A stretch of 32,621 nucleotides of DNA from Calothrix rhizosoleniae SC01 (GCF_900185595.1 NZ_FYBH01000392.1:1-32621), one strand, 5' to 3'; counted from the first letter of the stretch, positions 1-8,755 are shown. Numbers and translations: made by a program. Notes: a model not told the origin generated them from the sequence alone.

Positions 1-2810
1 GTGCCGACTTACTTATACGAATTTTTTATAGTTATCAAAAAAAATATGTTGCACGGGTAATTCCATTGGTTAAATTAGGTGTATTGATCATAGTTTTATT
101 GCAACGCTTAAAAACTGGATTATGTGGTATTCAGATGATACAGAATGGACAAAGTATTAACTTCAATTGGGCAAAATTTGAACATATTTGTATACTGGAT
201 TTTATTTGTATCCTAGGAATAGGAATTGGGACTTACTTCGGTTATAAAATTGGTAAACGCGCTTTAGCTAATAAGGATGCGAGATATGTACCCTTCCTGA
301 AAATTGGTGTGGCTTTATCAGTACTCATGAAGTCTACTAAATTTAGAGGTGCAGATTTAACAGGTGTTAATTTTACTGGAGCAGATTTAAAAAATACAGA
401 TTTTAGAAATTATAAAACTTCTAAAAAGATACAAAAAAATAGATATTTGATGAATGTTGATATTACTGGTGTGACTAAAATGATTGGTACTCACTGGGAT
501 GGTGTCAAAAATCTACATTATGCTCGCTTACAAGGAACTTATTTACAATATCCACAGGTACGAGACTTATTTAATCAGAAAGACATCGAAGAAGATAAGA
601 AAGACAATGAAGAATATCAGATAACAGATGAATTTAAAAATTTTGACAATTTGGATCTTCAAGGAATTAATTTAAGTGGAATAGAGTTACAAGGTGCTAG
701 CTTTATTGATACTAACCTCCAGGATGCTCTCCTCCAAAAAACAGATTTATCTAAAGCAAAACTTGTGCGAACCCTCTTGGACAAGGCTGATTTGAGTGAA
801 GCTATACTGACTGATGCGATTATTGAAGACTGGGGAATCACATCGGATACTACATTTAAATTTGCTGATATAAAAGAAGGGAATTTAGAAAAAGACAATT
901 CAGTCTACATATATCTGTATCTAGCCAAGAAAAAACAATTACAAGAAAAACAACTAAGAGAAAAAATTCAAAATCAGGAAGATGTAAAAAAACTAATTGA
1001 TAAAGCTGAACAAAGATGGAGGGAAATACATGGCTATTTTGATGAGTTAAGTGATCTTAAAAATACAGTTCTGCGCGAACATTGGGAAAATGAGTTTATC
1101 AAAGCAGCTAAACAATGTAAAATTCCACTACCCATATATCGTCAACTATTTGAAGACTACTGCAATCGAGAGTTATTAGCCCAATCTCATAAAGACTCAT
1201 GGAATGTAAATTTGCAAAGAGCGGAAATTAGAGTGGAATGGCTGAATCGGTTACTCACTCAAATGGATCTTTTTCCCATTCTGGATCATCTAGGTCGCTT
1301 ATCTATTTTGGTAGCTGTGATTTTCTTTATTCTGGATATACCTGAAAGAACAGAGATTTCAGAACGGGAAAAGGCTGAAGCACACTACCAAGCTTGGGAA
1401 GCAATTCGAGATAGTAAAGATGATCGAGCTAGTAGTGGTAGAAGGATTGCTCTCGAAAGGTTAAATAAGGATGGTCAACCATTAGCAGGACTTGAAGCTC
1501 CTAAAGCTATTTTATCTGGCATTAATTTAAACGATGCAGATCTAACTGATGCAAATTTTCAAGAAGCTAATTTAAGTAATGCTAAATTGAATAGCGCTGA
1601 CTTGAGTAAGGCTGACTTTAGTGGAGCAAATTTACTTGGAGCTGATTTAAGAAATGCCAAAACAGTAGAAACAGCAAAATTCACTAAAGCTATATACGAT
1701 CCAAAAAAGGTGCATTTACTTTTTGAGGTTAACCTTAAGGTTAAGGATAACGGGAAATATAAGCAGACTAATCAGAAAAAGGATAAAGAGTGTGGTGACA
1801 CTAATCCCGATATTCATCAGGAATATAAAGCTATAGGTATGATCCCAATTGGTCATTGTGCTGATTTACGCCAAGCAAATCTTAAAGGATGGGATCTCCG
1901 AGAGCAGGATCTCACAGCAGCTAAATTTCAAGGAGCTGATTTAAGAGGTACAAACTTACAAAACACAAAATTAAATCAGGCGGAGTTTGAAAGAACTCTG
2001 TATAATGAGAAAACTCAGTTTCCCAATAAAGCTGAGTATTTTAACAAAAAGATACTAGAATCGAACAAATTATACAAAATTGCTCCTGGTGCTGACCTAA
2101 AAGATGCTAATTTAACAGGTGTTAATTTAACGAATGAGGATCTCAATGGTGCTGATCTTAGAGATGCTGATCTTAGAGATGCTAATTTAGAAGAAGCTAA
2201 GTTAAAAAGTGCTGATCTTAGAAATGCGAAGTTAACTGGAGCAAACTTGAAAGGAGCTAATTTAAAAGGTGCTCTATATAATGATGCAACTAAGTTCCCT
2301 AAAGATGATGAAATCGAAGGTAAAGGTGCATATCGAATTGGTCCTGGCGCTGATCTTAGAAATGCAATTTTAACTGGAGCGAACTTGGAAGGAGCTAATT
2401 TAAAAGATGCTCTATATAATGATGGAACTAAGTTCCCCGAAAAGTATGAAATCAAAGGTAAAGGTGCATATCGAATTGAACCTGGTGAGGATAATGACCT
2501 AACAGAAGCTAACTTAAAGAATCAAGATTTGAGTGGTGTTAACTTGAGTAAGGCTGATTTGAGTAAGGCTGATTTGAGTGGTGCTGATTTGAGTGGTGCT
2601 GATTTGAGTGGGGCTATTTTGAGTCGTGCTGATTTGATTGGTGCTGATTTGAGTGAAACTAATTTGAGTGGAGCTAATTTGATTCGTGCTGACTTGAGTC
2701 AAGCTAAGAACCTAACAGTAGAGCAAATACAAAAAGCCACAAATTGGAAAGCGGCGATATACGACGACTCTTTCCGTAAAAAACTAGGCTTGTCCCCGAA
2801 GAAGGAATAG
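1..2810 (+). CDS. Pentapeptide-repeat membrane protein (5' end outside window)
   Basis: The reading frame is open from base 3, the first complete codon, with no stop before the edge, so the TTG at 66 is probably not the true start and the N-terminus lies outside the window. Hydrophobic stretches encoded near 66-110 and 186-250 suggest membrane segments. A first short block of A(D/N)Lxx pentapeptides lies at about 340-410 and a second at 650-830. A charged, Gln/Lys/Glu-rich, probably coiled-coil region follows (900-1060), then another hydrophobic segment near 1300-1345. Long pentapeptide blocks run from 1500 to 2710, interrupted by linkers carrying an LYN-x-x-T-x-FP ... Y-(K/R)-I-x-PG motif. 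The family forms right-handed quadrilateral beta-helices and is very common in filamentous cyanobacteria; the biochemical role is mostly unknown. I infer a membrane-anchored scaffold. No enzymatic domain is visible. Confidence 0.85.
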   Translation, partial: ADLLIRIFYSYQKKYVARVIPLVKLGVLIIVLLQRLKTGLCGIQMIQNGQSINFNWAKFEHICILDFICILGIGIGTYFGYKIGKRALANKDARYVPFLKIGVALSVLMKSTKFRGADLTGVNFTGADLKNTDFRNYKTSKKIQKNRYLMNVDITGVTKMIGTHWDGVKNLHYARLQGTYLQYPQVRDLFNQKDIEEDKKDNEEYQITDEFKNFDNLDLQGINLSGIELQGASFIDTNLQDALLQKTDLSKAKLVRTLLDKADLSEAILTDAIIEDWGITSDTTFKFADIKEGNLEKDNSVYIYLYLAKKKQLQEKQLREKIQNQEDVKKLIDKAEQRWREIHGYFDELSDLKNTVLREHWENEFIKAAKQCKIPLPIYRQLFEDYCNRELLAQSHKDSWNVNLQRAEIRVEWLNRLLTQMDLFPILDHLGRLSILVAVIFFILDIPERTEISEREKAEAHYQAWEAIRDSKDDRASSGRRIALERLNKDGQPLAGLEAPKAILSGINLNDADLTDANFQEANLSNAKLNSADLSKADFSGANLLGADLRNAKTVETAKFTKAIYDPKKVHLLFEVNLKVKDNGKYKQTNQKKDKECGDTNPDIHQEYKAIGMIPIGHCADLRQANLKGWDLREQDLTAAKFQGADLRGTNLQNTKLNQAEFERTLYNEKTQFPNKAEYFNKKILESNKLYKIAPGADLKDANLTGVNLTNEDLNGADLRDADLRDANLEEAKLKSADLRNAKLTGANLKGANLKGALYNDATKFPKDDEIEGKGAYRIGPGADLRNAILTGANLEGANLKDALYNDGTKFPEKYEIKGKGAYRIEPGEDNDLTEANLKNQDLSGVNLSKADLSKADLSGADLSGADLSGAILSRADLIGADLSETNLSGANLIRADLSQAKNLTVEQIQKATNWKAAIYDDSFRKKLGLSPKKE
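2226..2501 (+). repeat. 138-bp (46-residue) tandem duplication in the pentapeptide gene
   Basis: Two consecutive units, 2226-2363 and 2364-2501, each encode pentapeptides, then LYND-x-TKFP, a charged stretch, GKGAYRI-x-PG and the start of the next block. Similarity fades in the last few codons of unit 2. A more divergent relative of the linker is encoded at about 1998-2095. The period is a multiple of three, so the reading frame is kept. Confidence 0.8.
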
Positions 2811-2899
2811 ATATACTATTGCCAAGTGTGGTGAAATTTAATGTTTAGCCATGAAAAACACAGTATTTAAATTTCTTTACGAAAGATAACAGATTAAAA

Positions 2900-3433
2900 T
2901 CATAACTGTTTAATATAAATAAGATCGCAACGAGTTGTTTCCACCCCTGTTGCTGGTTGATAACCATTGCTTTCATACAACTTGACTGCTTCGGCTAAAA
3001 CAGAAGCAGTTTCAATCCAGATTTGCTCAAAACCACGAGCCGCGATCGCAATTTCTAATTGTTGTAATAAATATTTCCCTAAACCCTTACCCCTAACTTG
3101 GGGTATCAAATACATTTTCCTAATTTCTACAGCCTTATGACCCCTTTTAACGGGATAATATGCCCCAGTACCCACCAACTTACCCTGGTGTTCAATTACC
3201 CAAAATTCACCTCCCACATTTAAATAACACTCTTCCACCTGTAAAACATCCCTATCAGCCCCCTCTGGTTCCCAACCCAAACCATATTCAGCCAAAACAG
3301 AACGAATAACCTCAGCCGCATAAATGCGATCACCGTTAGGTGGTTCCTTGGGAACATCGCCGTCAGGCGGTTCCTTGTGAACATCGCTGGCTTGCCAATT
3401 GCGAATAAGAAAATCTTGGTAATATTTTTTCAT
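2900..3433 (-). CDS. GNAT family N-acetyltransferase
   Basis: This 177-residue protein has the GNAT acetyl-CoA fold. A strand like GGEFWVIEHQGKLVGTGAY is followed by VEIRKMYLIPQVRGKGLGK, which contains the R/Q-x-x-G-x-G/A pyrophosphate-binding loop (RGKGLG). The C-terminal part has the usual LYESNGY ending of the fold. The family transfers an acetyl group from acetyl-CoA to an amine; the substrate here cannot be told. The start codon lies 3 bp downstream of the miaE stop, so the two genes are very likely co-transcribed. Oddity: residues of about 17-34 are a duplicated 9-residue KEPP(D/N)GD-type sequence encoded by a 27-bp tandem repeat, inserted before the fold begins (the usual start being near IYAAEVIR). 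It probably makes a flexible N-terminal loop. Confidence 0.85.
   Translation of the reverse strand: MKKYYQDFLIRNWQASDVHKEPPDGDVPKEPPNGDRIYAAEVIRSVLAEYGLGWEPEGADRDVLQVEECYLNVGGEFWVIEHQGKLVGTGAYYPVKRGHKAVEIRKMYLIPQVRGKGLGKYLLQQLEIAIAARGFEQIWIETASVLAEAVKLYESNGYQPATGVETTRCDLIYIKQL
3332..3385 (-). repeat. 27-bp x 2 in-frame tandem repeat in the GNAT gene
   Basis: Two adjacent 27-bp units (3359-3385 and 3332-3358, read on the minus strand) encode DVHKEPPDG and DVPKEPPNG. They differ at only a few positions. The Pro/Gly/Asp-rich product is unlike the rest of the protein, which suggests a recent expansion or insertion of a small repeat into the coding region. Confidence 0.85.
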
Positions 3434-3436
3434 ACT

Positions 3437-4039
3437 CTAACTGTGAATTCTCGGTTCTGGATGTAAATTTGCCAGTAATTCGCTTTCTACCATAGCTAGT
3501 TCTTGCAAACGCTCCATAAAAACTTCACGGTCAAAATAAGTATCAGCCAATACCCAGTAAGTTCCGTAGTGCCGAGCTTCCGAAGCCATTAAACTACCAT
3601 AAAATGCTGCTAATTCTGGATCTGGACAATATATAGATAACAAACCCAAACGTTCATGGCTACGAGCTTCAATTAATCCAGTTACCAGTAAAGAATCTAA
3701 CAAACGTTGTGGTTCCTGACGACGAACCTGTGCTTTTAAAGCCGCACCATAGGGAGGTGCATTCAAAGGGCCCATAGGTATATTTCGCCGCTCCAACCAT
3801 TCATTTACCTGCTCAAAATGTTCCAGCTCTTCCTTGGCAATTTTAGTTAACTCCTTAATCATTTTCACATTAGAAGGGTAGCGAAACATGAAATTTAGAG
3901 CCACCCCAGCGGCTTTGCGCTCGCAGTGAGCATGATCGAGAAGAATAGTATCTAAGTTAGAAATTGCTTGCTCCACCCAAGCATTTGTTGTAGGTTGCTG
4001 AAGAGCATTTATAGTTGGTAGTTGATAAGAAGGGAACAT
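3437..4039 (-). CDS. miaE: tRNA-(ms2io6A)-hydroxylase-like diiron protein MiaE
   Basis: MiaE is a ferritin-like non-haem diiron monooxygenase that hydroxylates the isopentenyl group of ms2i6A at position 37 of certain tRNAs. The 200-residue protein has the expected ligands: E40 in HCERKA, E71 and H74 in EELEHFE, E124 in IEARSHE, and E154 and H157 in SEARHY. Length agrees with the family. The ATG at 4039 has an upstream AAGGAAA that can act as ribosome binding site. The gene is divergent from the mini-protein/aroQ unit across 263 bp and is followed after 3 bp by the GNAT gene. MiaE in enterobacteria is the studied example; activity of the cyanobacterial form is inferred from the conserved ligands. 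Confidence 0.9.
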   Translation of the reverse strand: MFPSYQLPTINALQQPTTNAWVEQAISNLDTILLDHAHCERKAAGVALNFMFRYPSNVKMIKELTKIAKEELEHFEQVNEWLERRNIPMGPLNAPPYGAALKAQVRRQEPQRLLDSLLVTGLIEARSHERLGLLSIYCPDPELAAFYGSLMASEARHYGTYWVLADTYFDREVFMERLQELAMVESELLANLHPEPRIHS

Positions 4040-4302
4040 TGGTAATTATTTTCCTTAGTTATAATTACTGATATTACGATTATTGATAATACATTTTGTT
4101 ACTGAGAATATCTAAGAGTGTCTTATATTTTGCGAATGTGATATTCTAGAAAGTGAAGGAGGAAACAACACAAAAATTAATATGCAGCTCATTCCTTATG
4201 AGTGTAACAATACCTAAGCTCAACTTATAATACAGGAATCTGCAAGCAAGCTACTTTCTCCAAATCAGAAATTGAATTACTCTCTCAGGAGCGGTCGGTT
4301 TA

Positions 4303-4440
4303 ATGGACTACATTGAAAAGGTACTAGAAAAGCTGAAAGAATTGGCAGGCAGGCTAATTGAGTCCCTTTTAGGACCAGAAACTGAGCCAGAGCCAGAATT
4401 GATCCCCATTCCCGTAGATAATAGATCTCGCCGACGTTGA
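4303..4440 (+). CDS. 45-residue mini-protein upstream of aroQ
   Basis: ATG at 4303 is preceded by a good AGGAG ribosome binding site at 4287-4291 with an 11-base spacer. The product begins with an amphipathic helix (MDYIEKVLEKLKELAGRLIE), followed by an acidic-proline stretch (PETEPEPE) and a short basic end (RSRRR). The gene ends 12 bp before the aroQ start, so the two are probably co-translated. I do not know a function. The helix plus charged tail suggests a small binding protein or membrane-surface peptide, but this is inference. A clean start signal, sensible composition and tight spacing support it being real. Confidence 0.72.
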   Translation: MDYIEKVLEKLKELAGRLIESLLGPETEPEPELIPIPVDNRSRRR

Positions 4441-4452
4441 TGAAGAATTGAG

Positions 4453-4926
4453 GTGGAGAATTCACAGCCGAGTGTTTTGAGCATTCTAGTACTACATGGG
4501 CCAAATTTAAATTTATTGGGTCAACGAGAACCAGGAATTTATGGTTCCCTTACCTTGGATGCTATTAATAACTTATTAGCAGCGACAGCCGAAACGCTCA
4601 AGGTAAAAATTATCCCCTTACAATCAAACCATGAAGGGGTTTTAGTTGATGCGATTCACCAGGCTTTGGGAGAGCATCATGGTATTTTAATTAATGCCGG
4701 AGCATACACTCATACTAGTGTAGCCATCAGAGATGCGATCGCAGCAGTGAATTTACCCACTGTCGAGGTGCATTTAAGTAACATTTATCGTCGGGAAGAG
4801 TTTCGCCATCATTCATACCTGGCACCAATTGTGGTGGGGCAGATTAGTGGTTTTGGAGCCCAAAGTTATCTATTGGGCTTACAGGCATTGGTAAATCACT
4901 TGCAAGTAACAAGTAGTCAGAAATGA
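4453..4926 (+). CDS. aroQ: 3-dehydroquinate dehydratase, type II
   Basis: AroQ converts 3-dehydroquinate to 3-dehydroshikimate in the shikimate pathway, which leads to chorismate, a substrate of the TrpE/PabB-type enzyme later in the window. The 157-residue length is usual for the dodecameric type II enzyme. The signature motifs are present: [17 protein letters not shown] with the active-site Arg and Tyr, [23 protein letters not shown] with the catalytic His, and the C-terminal [14 protein letters not shown]. The start is GTG at 4453 with GAAG about 8 bases upstream; a TTG a few codons further in is a weaker alternative. It follows the mini-protein by 12 bp. Confidence 0.95.
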   Translation: MENSQPSVLSILVLHGPNLNLLGQREPGIYGSLTLDAINNLLAATAETLKVKIIPLQSNHEGVLVDAIHQALGEHHGILINAGAYTHTSVAIRDAIAAVNLPTVEVHLSNIYRREEFRHHSYLAPIVVGQISGFGAQSYLLGLQALVNHLQVTSSQK

Positions 4927-4971
4927 ACTACTGCAAAATACTTGTCCCAGACTAGAATGAATTATTAATCT

Positions 4972-5871
4972 ATGCGCTATTCTCTAGGCAGTCATTTCAG
5001 AGGTACTTTTGTTGGTATATGTCTGGGAGATACTATTCCTTTCGACAGGGAAAATAAACAAACCAAGGAACTTTCACATTGCCAATTAACGACCTTAGGG
5101 GCGATGAGTTTAATAGAGGAAGGTCGATTAGATTTAAATCATTGGCAAAGCCTACCATACAAGAATTTTACTAATTCATATAGATTACTTTTAGTTACCT
5201 TGCCAGTAGCTTTATTTTTTCATGATAATTGTCTAAAACTACGGCAAAACTTACTAAAGTTACTACAAGTATGGCAAGTAGAAGCAATTTGGCAAGATAT
5301 AACCTTAGCATTTGCTTATGCGATCGCCCAATCGATTACAGAAAAGCTGCATCCAAGTACCCTCAACTTGCAAATCATCTCGTTTATCGGTGAGACTTCT
5401 ACTATACTCCCTCAAAAATTATTAAAACTTAATTCTTTGTTAGAACAGAGGGCTGGATTAGCAAGGGTAAAAACCGAATTAGGGGAAGTAGAGGCAGCCA
5501 GTAGTATGATAGCAACGACATTTTACTGCTGTTTAAGTACCTTAGAAGACTTTACCTTAGCAATTCGACGTTCTCGTCAAACAAGTAGTTTATCTGCTAT
5601 TCCTACCCTTGTTGCCGCCCTTTCAGCAGCTTATAACAGTACATTGGGTATACCAGTGAGTTGGCAAGGACAGTTATCATCACCACAACTACCACAATGG
5701 CAACTGAATGAATTTGGGCAAATGTTAAAATTAGCAGATGTATTGTTAGCTCACTGGTCAGGATTGTATGAGTTACATTCAGATCTAACTAATGTTGCCC
5801 AAGGAGGATTAGCTATAGATAAAAATTTAATCAACTTACAAGCGATCGCAGCTCCTGATATTATCCGCTAA
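4972..5871 (+). CDS. ADP-ribosylglycohydrolase-like protein, metal ligands apparently lost
   Basis: This 299-residue protein looks like the DraG/ADP-ribosylglycohydrolase fold: an N-terminal RGTFVGICLGD matches the family GxxxGxxxGD opening, a middle LPVALFFHDN matches the helical core, and a C-terminal LVAALSAAYNSTLGIPVSW matches the GALxGAxxGxxxIPxxW ending. The two Asp-rich Mg-binding sites are missing: where the family has a DDT motif the sequence reads QLTTLGAM, and where it has DxDT before the Gly/Ala helix it reads RQTSSLSAIP. I infer a non-catalytic relative, perhaps a binding protein. It starts 45 bp after aroQ and may belong to the same transcript. Confidence 0.6.
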   Translation: MRYSLGSHFRGTFVGICLGDTIPFDRENKQTKELSHCQLTTLGAMSLIEEGRLDLNHWQSLPYKNFTNSYRLLLVTLPVALFFHDNCLKLRQNLLKLLQVWQVEAIWQDITLAFAYAIAQSITEKLHPSTLNLQIISFIGETSTILPQKLLKLNSLLEQRAGLARVKTELGEVEAASSMIATTFYCCLSTLEDFTLAIRRSRQTSSLSAIPTLVAALSAAYNSTLGIPVSWQGQLSSPQLPQWQLNEFGQMLKLADVLLAHWSGLYELHSDLTNVAQGGLAIDKNLINLQAIAAPDIIR

Positions 5872-6333
5872 TATAATCTCCTAATTTTTCCCTAAACACA
5901 TCTGTTATTTGCCTCTCAACTGATCAAATAATTTGCTCCCCTGATTCAGTTAGAAATTGTGGATGTTATGAAAATACTTGCCCTATGGCCACTCAAAACA
6001 ATTAAATTATTATTTAGCAATCAACCTATCAATTAGACTTTGTAGGAAAGTATAGGGGAAATAGCCTACCCATTGCCATAGCTTAGCAGTAGCAACGAAA
6101 TTATAAAATAATCCCTCATTTTAGTGATCAGTGAAAAGTTGCGTTAAAGTGGCTTGAGTAGGGAAAAATATAGTGAGTTTACTTCCGATCTTGGATTACA
6201 GCCAGAGCGAAAAGTGGCAAACCCTGAGAGTTTTTTCCCACTTAGTTTGATACTGACAGATTTATGGAGGAATATTAGCAATGATCGAGCCGGACACCTA
6301 CACAAAACAGTATCTGGTTGAAAAATAAAGTCA
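5872..6333. other. 462-bp gap before the HD phosphohydrolase gene
   Basis: No convincing gene is present except a 15-codon leader frame at 6281. The rest is AT-rich and probably holds the promoter of the downstream gene; I cannot place -35 and -10 boxes with confidence. A 22-codon frame at about 5968 has no ribosome binding site. Confidence 0.5.
6281..6328 (+). CDS. Possible 15-residue leader peptide
   Basis: ATG at 6281 has a near-ideal GGAGG about 9 bases upstream, much better than the signal in front of the following GTG start at 6334. The frame encodes MIEPDTYTKQYLVEK and stops at 6328, five bases before the next gene, in a different frame. It could be a translationally coupled leader or a chance frame. 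Confidence 0.3.
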   Translation: MIEPDTYTKQYLVEK

Positions 6334-8718
6334 GTGAAAACCAAGAGTCCTATTAATTTGAGTTTAGGCTCAATCAAAATACATTACCCTGTTGTATTTA
6401 CACTATCTGTAGTATCTCTTACAGGGGTAATGGGTCATAAACTATACAATCAGCCCAAACTAAAACCACAAACTATTGCGCCACAAACAATTATTGCCCC
6501 CAAAAATGGTCTAATTGAAGACCTGGAACAAACTAAAAACAAAAGACAAGCGGCTAGTCAAAGTTCCTTACCAGTACTAATGGTCGATACCTCTGTGAAC
6601 AAACAAATCGACCAAAAATTACAACAACTGTTGAGTCAGATTAATAGGCTTCGTACTACTGCGGGTTCATTACCGTTTGTTAATCCTTCTATTTTATCTC
6701 TTGCTTCCCAAGTTTACTTGCGCTCTTCTAATGATAGAGAGTGGGAAAAATTGCAAGCCGCCGTAGAATATTACAGCAAGGAAAAATCGAAGGGGTTGAC
6801 TGGAAAATCCTCACGAATTAATCAACTACAAACAAAACCGCAAAATAAATATATTTCCAATGGTTCCAGTGAATTTGACCAAATAGTAGCAGAAATAGCC
6901 GCCTATCGTCTTAAGACTTCTGCTCAAAATTTATCTGGGTTATTTTCAGAAATATCTACAGCTCGTCAAGGCTATATTCAAGCTCGTACACAGCTTTCAC
7001 AAATAGTTGATACTCAAAAACAATCAATATTTAAACAAAGCAATATTTTGGATATATCTGATGACGATTGGCAAAAAACACAGATGGGAATTGAGGACAT
7101 AACAGAGCGAATCCTGGCTCAAGGTATTTCACCAGGATTACCCGAAAATGTACTACCGGATGTGGTGAGACTAAATGTCCAGGCTTCTGTACCAAAAAAC
7201 GGTCAAAATATCGCAACTATTATTTTATTAAAAATAATTCAGCCCAACCTCCTCAAAGATGAAGTTAAAACTAAATTGCGAGCTCAACAAGCTGCTGCTG
7301 ACATTCAGCCGATACTGGTAAATGTGAAGAAAGGAGATGTAATTGTTCATAAAGGAACAACCATTACCCCATGGCAATTTACAGTCCTAGAATACTATCG
7401 CCTCAGTCGCAGGGAAATTAATTGGTTGGGATTAACATTCTTGACAGGTGCAGTTATTGGAGGTATTGGTGTTTTTATACTAGTACAACGACGAATCAAG
7501 CGCCGATTAAGACAAAGAGATTGCTTGTTATTTTTGTTGTTAACCTTAAGTGTGCCTTTAGTTTTGAGATTTGGGATTCCTTATGCTACCTGGAGTGGTA
7601 TTGGTTTATTACTTGGTAGTTTTTATGGTTCAACTTTAGGGGTAACGGTGATTGGATTACTATTATTAATAGTACCCATTGGCTTAGAAGTTAGTAAAAC
7701 CGCCTTAATAGCCGGTGCAGCTGGGGGAATATTAGGTAGTTGTGTCGCCCAAAGGTTACATTCACGGGAAGAATTGGCATTATTAGGAATTGCAATCGCC
7801 CTGACACAAGCTGGAGTTTATTTAGTGATTCAGCTTTTATTGGGAGGTGTACCCTTTAGTGCAGCTTCCTATTTAATACTTCAAAAAGCCGTATTATTCG
7901 GTTTATCTGGTTTAATTTGGAGTATTGTCGCTTTGGGTTTAAGTCCTTACCTAGAAAAAATCTTTGATTTAATCACCCCAATTCGCTTAGCAGAACTAGC
8001 AAATCCCAACCGCTCATTGTTACAGCAACTAGCGACAAAAACTCCAGGAACATTTCAACACACCCTATTTGTGTCTACCTTAGCTGAGGCTGCTGCCAAA
8101 AAATTAGGATGTAATGTGGAGTTGGTTAGGGCAGGTACTTTGTATCATGATATTGGTAAGATGCATGACCCCCAAGCTTTTATTGAAAATCAAATGGGGG
8201 GACCCAATAAACATGATACAGAAATTAAAGATCCTTGGAAAAGTGCAGAAATTATTAAAAAGCATGTTTCCCAAGGGTTAGTCATGGCACGTAAACATAG
8301 CTTACCAATGGCAATCCAGGCTTTTATCCCTGAGCATCAGGGGACTATGCAAATTGCTTATTTCTATCATCAAGCTGAACAAATTGCCAAGGAAGATCCA
8401 AATTTTATAGTAGAGGAAAGTTCCTTTCGTTACCAGGGACCAATTCCTCAATCTCGGGAAACAGGTATTGTCATGTTAGCAGACTCCTGTGAAGCAGCAT
8501 TGCGATCGCTAAAAGATGCAACTCCAGAAAAAGCTTTGACAATGGTAAATAATATTCTCCGCGCTCGATGGCAAGATAATCAATTGGTAGACTCTGGGCT
8601 TAAACGGGAGGAAATTACAGAAATTGCCCATATTTTTGTGCAAGTATGGCAGCAATTTCATCACAAACGAATTGCTTATCCCAAATTAAAAGCCACTGTT
8701 CATAAAGGGAAGGAGTGA
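6334..8718 (+). CDS. 7TM-HD family phosphohydrolase (PgpH-like, probable c-di-AMP phosphodiesterase)
   Basis: This 794-residue membrane protein has the PgpH architecture. A first transmembrane helix at about residues 17-35 is followed by an extracytoplasmic 7TMR-HD domain to about 345 that contains long helices and VKKGDVIVHKGTTIT. A bundle of seven hydrophobic segments runs from about 360 to 545, and a cytoplasmic HD domain follows from about 565. The metal-binding HDIG is at H605-D606 (LYHDIGKMHDP), with PEHQGT and a later LADSCEAALRSL completing the site. In Firmicutes PgpH degrades cyclic di-AMP; many cyanobacteria use this nucleotide in osmotic and day-night control. Substrate assignment rests on family membership. 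The start is GTG with a weak ribosome binding site, which may rely on the leader frame ending at 6328. Confidence 0.9.
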   Translation: MKTKSPINLSLGSIKIHYPVVFTLSVVSLTGVMGHKLYNQPKLKPQTIAPQTIIAPKNGLIEDLEQTKNKRQAASQSSLPVLMVDTSVNKQIDQKLQQLLSQINRLRTTAGSLPFVNPSILSLASQVYLRSSNDREWEKLQAAVEYYSKEKSKGLTGKSSRINQLQTKPQNKYISNGSSEFDQIVAEIAAYRLKTSAQNLSGLFSEISTARQGYIQARTQLSQIVDTQKQSIFKQSNILDISDDDWQKTQMGIEDITERILAQGISPGLPENVLPDVVRLNVQASVPKNGQNIATIILLKIIQPNLLKDEVKTKLRAQQAAADIQPILVNVKKGDVIVHKGTTITPWQFTVLEYYRLSRREINWLGLTFLTGAVIGGIGVFILVQRRIKRRLRQRDCLLFLLLTLSVPLVLRFGIPYATWSGIGLLLGSFYGSTLGVTVIGLLLLIVPIGLEVSKTALIAGAAGGILGSCVAQRLHSREELALLGIAIALTQAGVYLVIQLLLGGVPFSAASYLILQKAVLFGLSGLIWSIVALGLSPYLEKIFDLITPIRLAELANPNRSLLQQLATKTPGTFQHTLFVSTLAEAAAKKLGCNVELVRAGTLYHDIGKMHDPQAFIENQMGGPNKHDTEIKDPWKSAEIIKKHVSQGLVMARKHSLPMAIQAFIPEHQGTMQIAYFYHQAEQIAKEDPNFIVEESSFRYQGPIPQSRETGIVMLADSCEAALRSLKDATPEKALTMVNNILRARWQDNQLVDSGLKREEITEIAHIFVQVWQQFHHKRIAYPKLKATVHKGKE

Positions 8719-8734
8719 ATTTCATAGGAAATGA

Positions 8735-8755
8735 GGAATAGGGAATAGGGAATGG
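8735..8755 (+). repeat. GGAATAG heptamer array (3 units)
   Basis: Two perfect units and one variant at 8735-8741, 8742-8748 and 8749-8755, just after the HD phosphohydrolase stop codon. One of several period-7 arrays in the gaps of this window. Confidence 0.7.

Noticed and set aside
2015-2702. Long open frames on the minus strand opposite the pentapeptide gene (2015-2455, 2514-2702)
   Set aside because: They are mirror images of the repetitive A(D/N)Lxx codons, rich in Ser/Pro/Thr-Gln-Ile repeats, with no start signal; they arise from the repeat composition of the real gene.
4277-4504. 75-codon minus-strand frame over the aroQ start
   Set aside because: It is antisense to the mini-protein and aroQ start, which have far better support.
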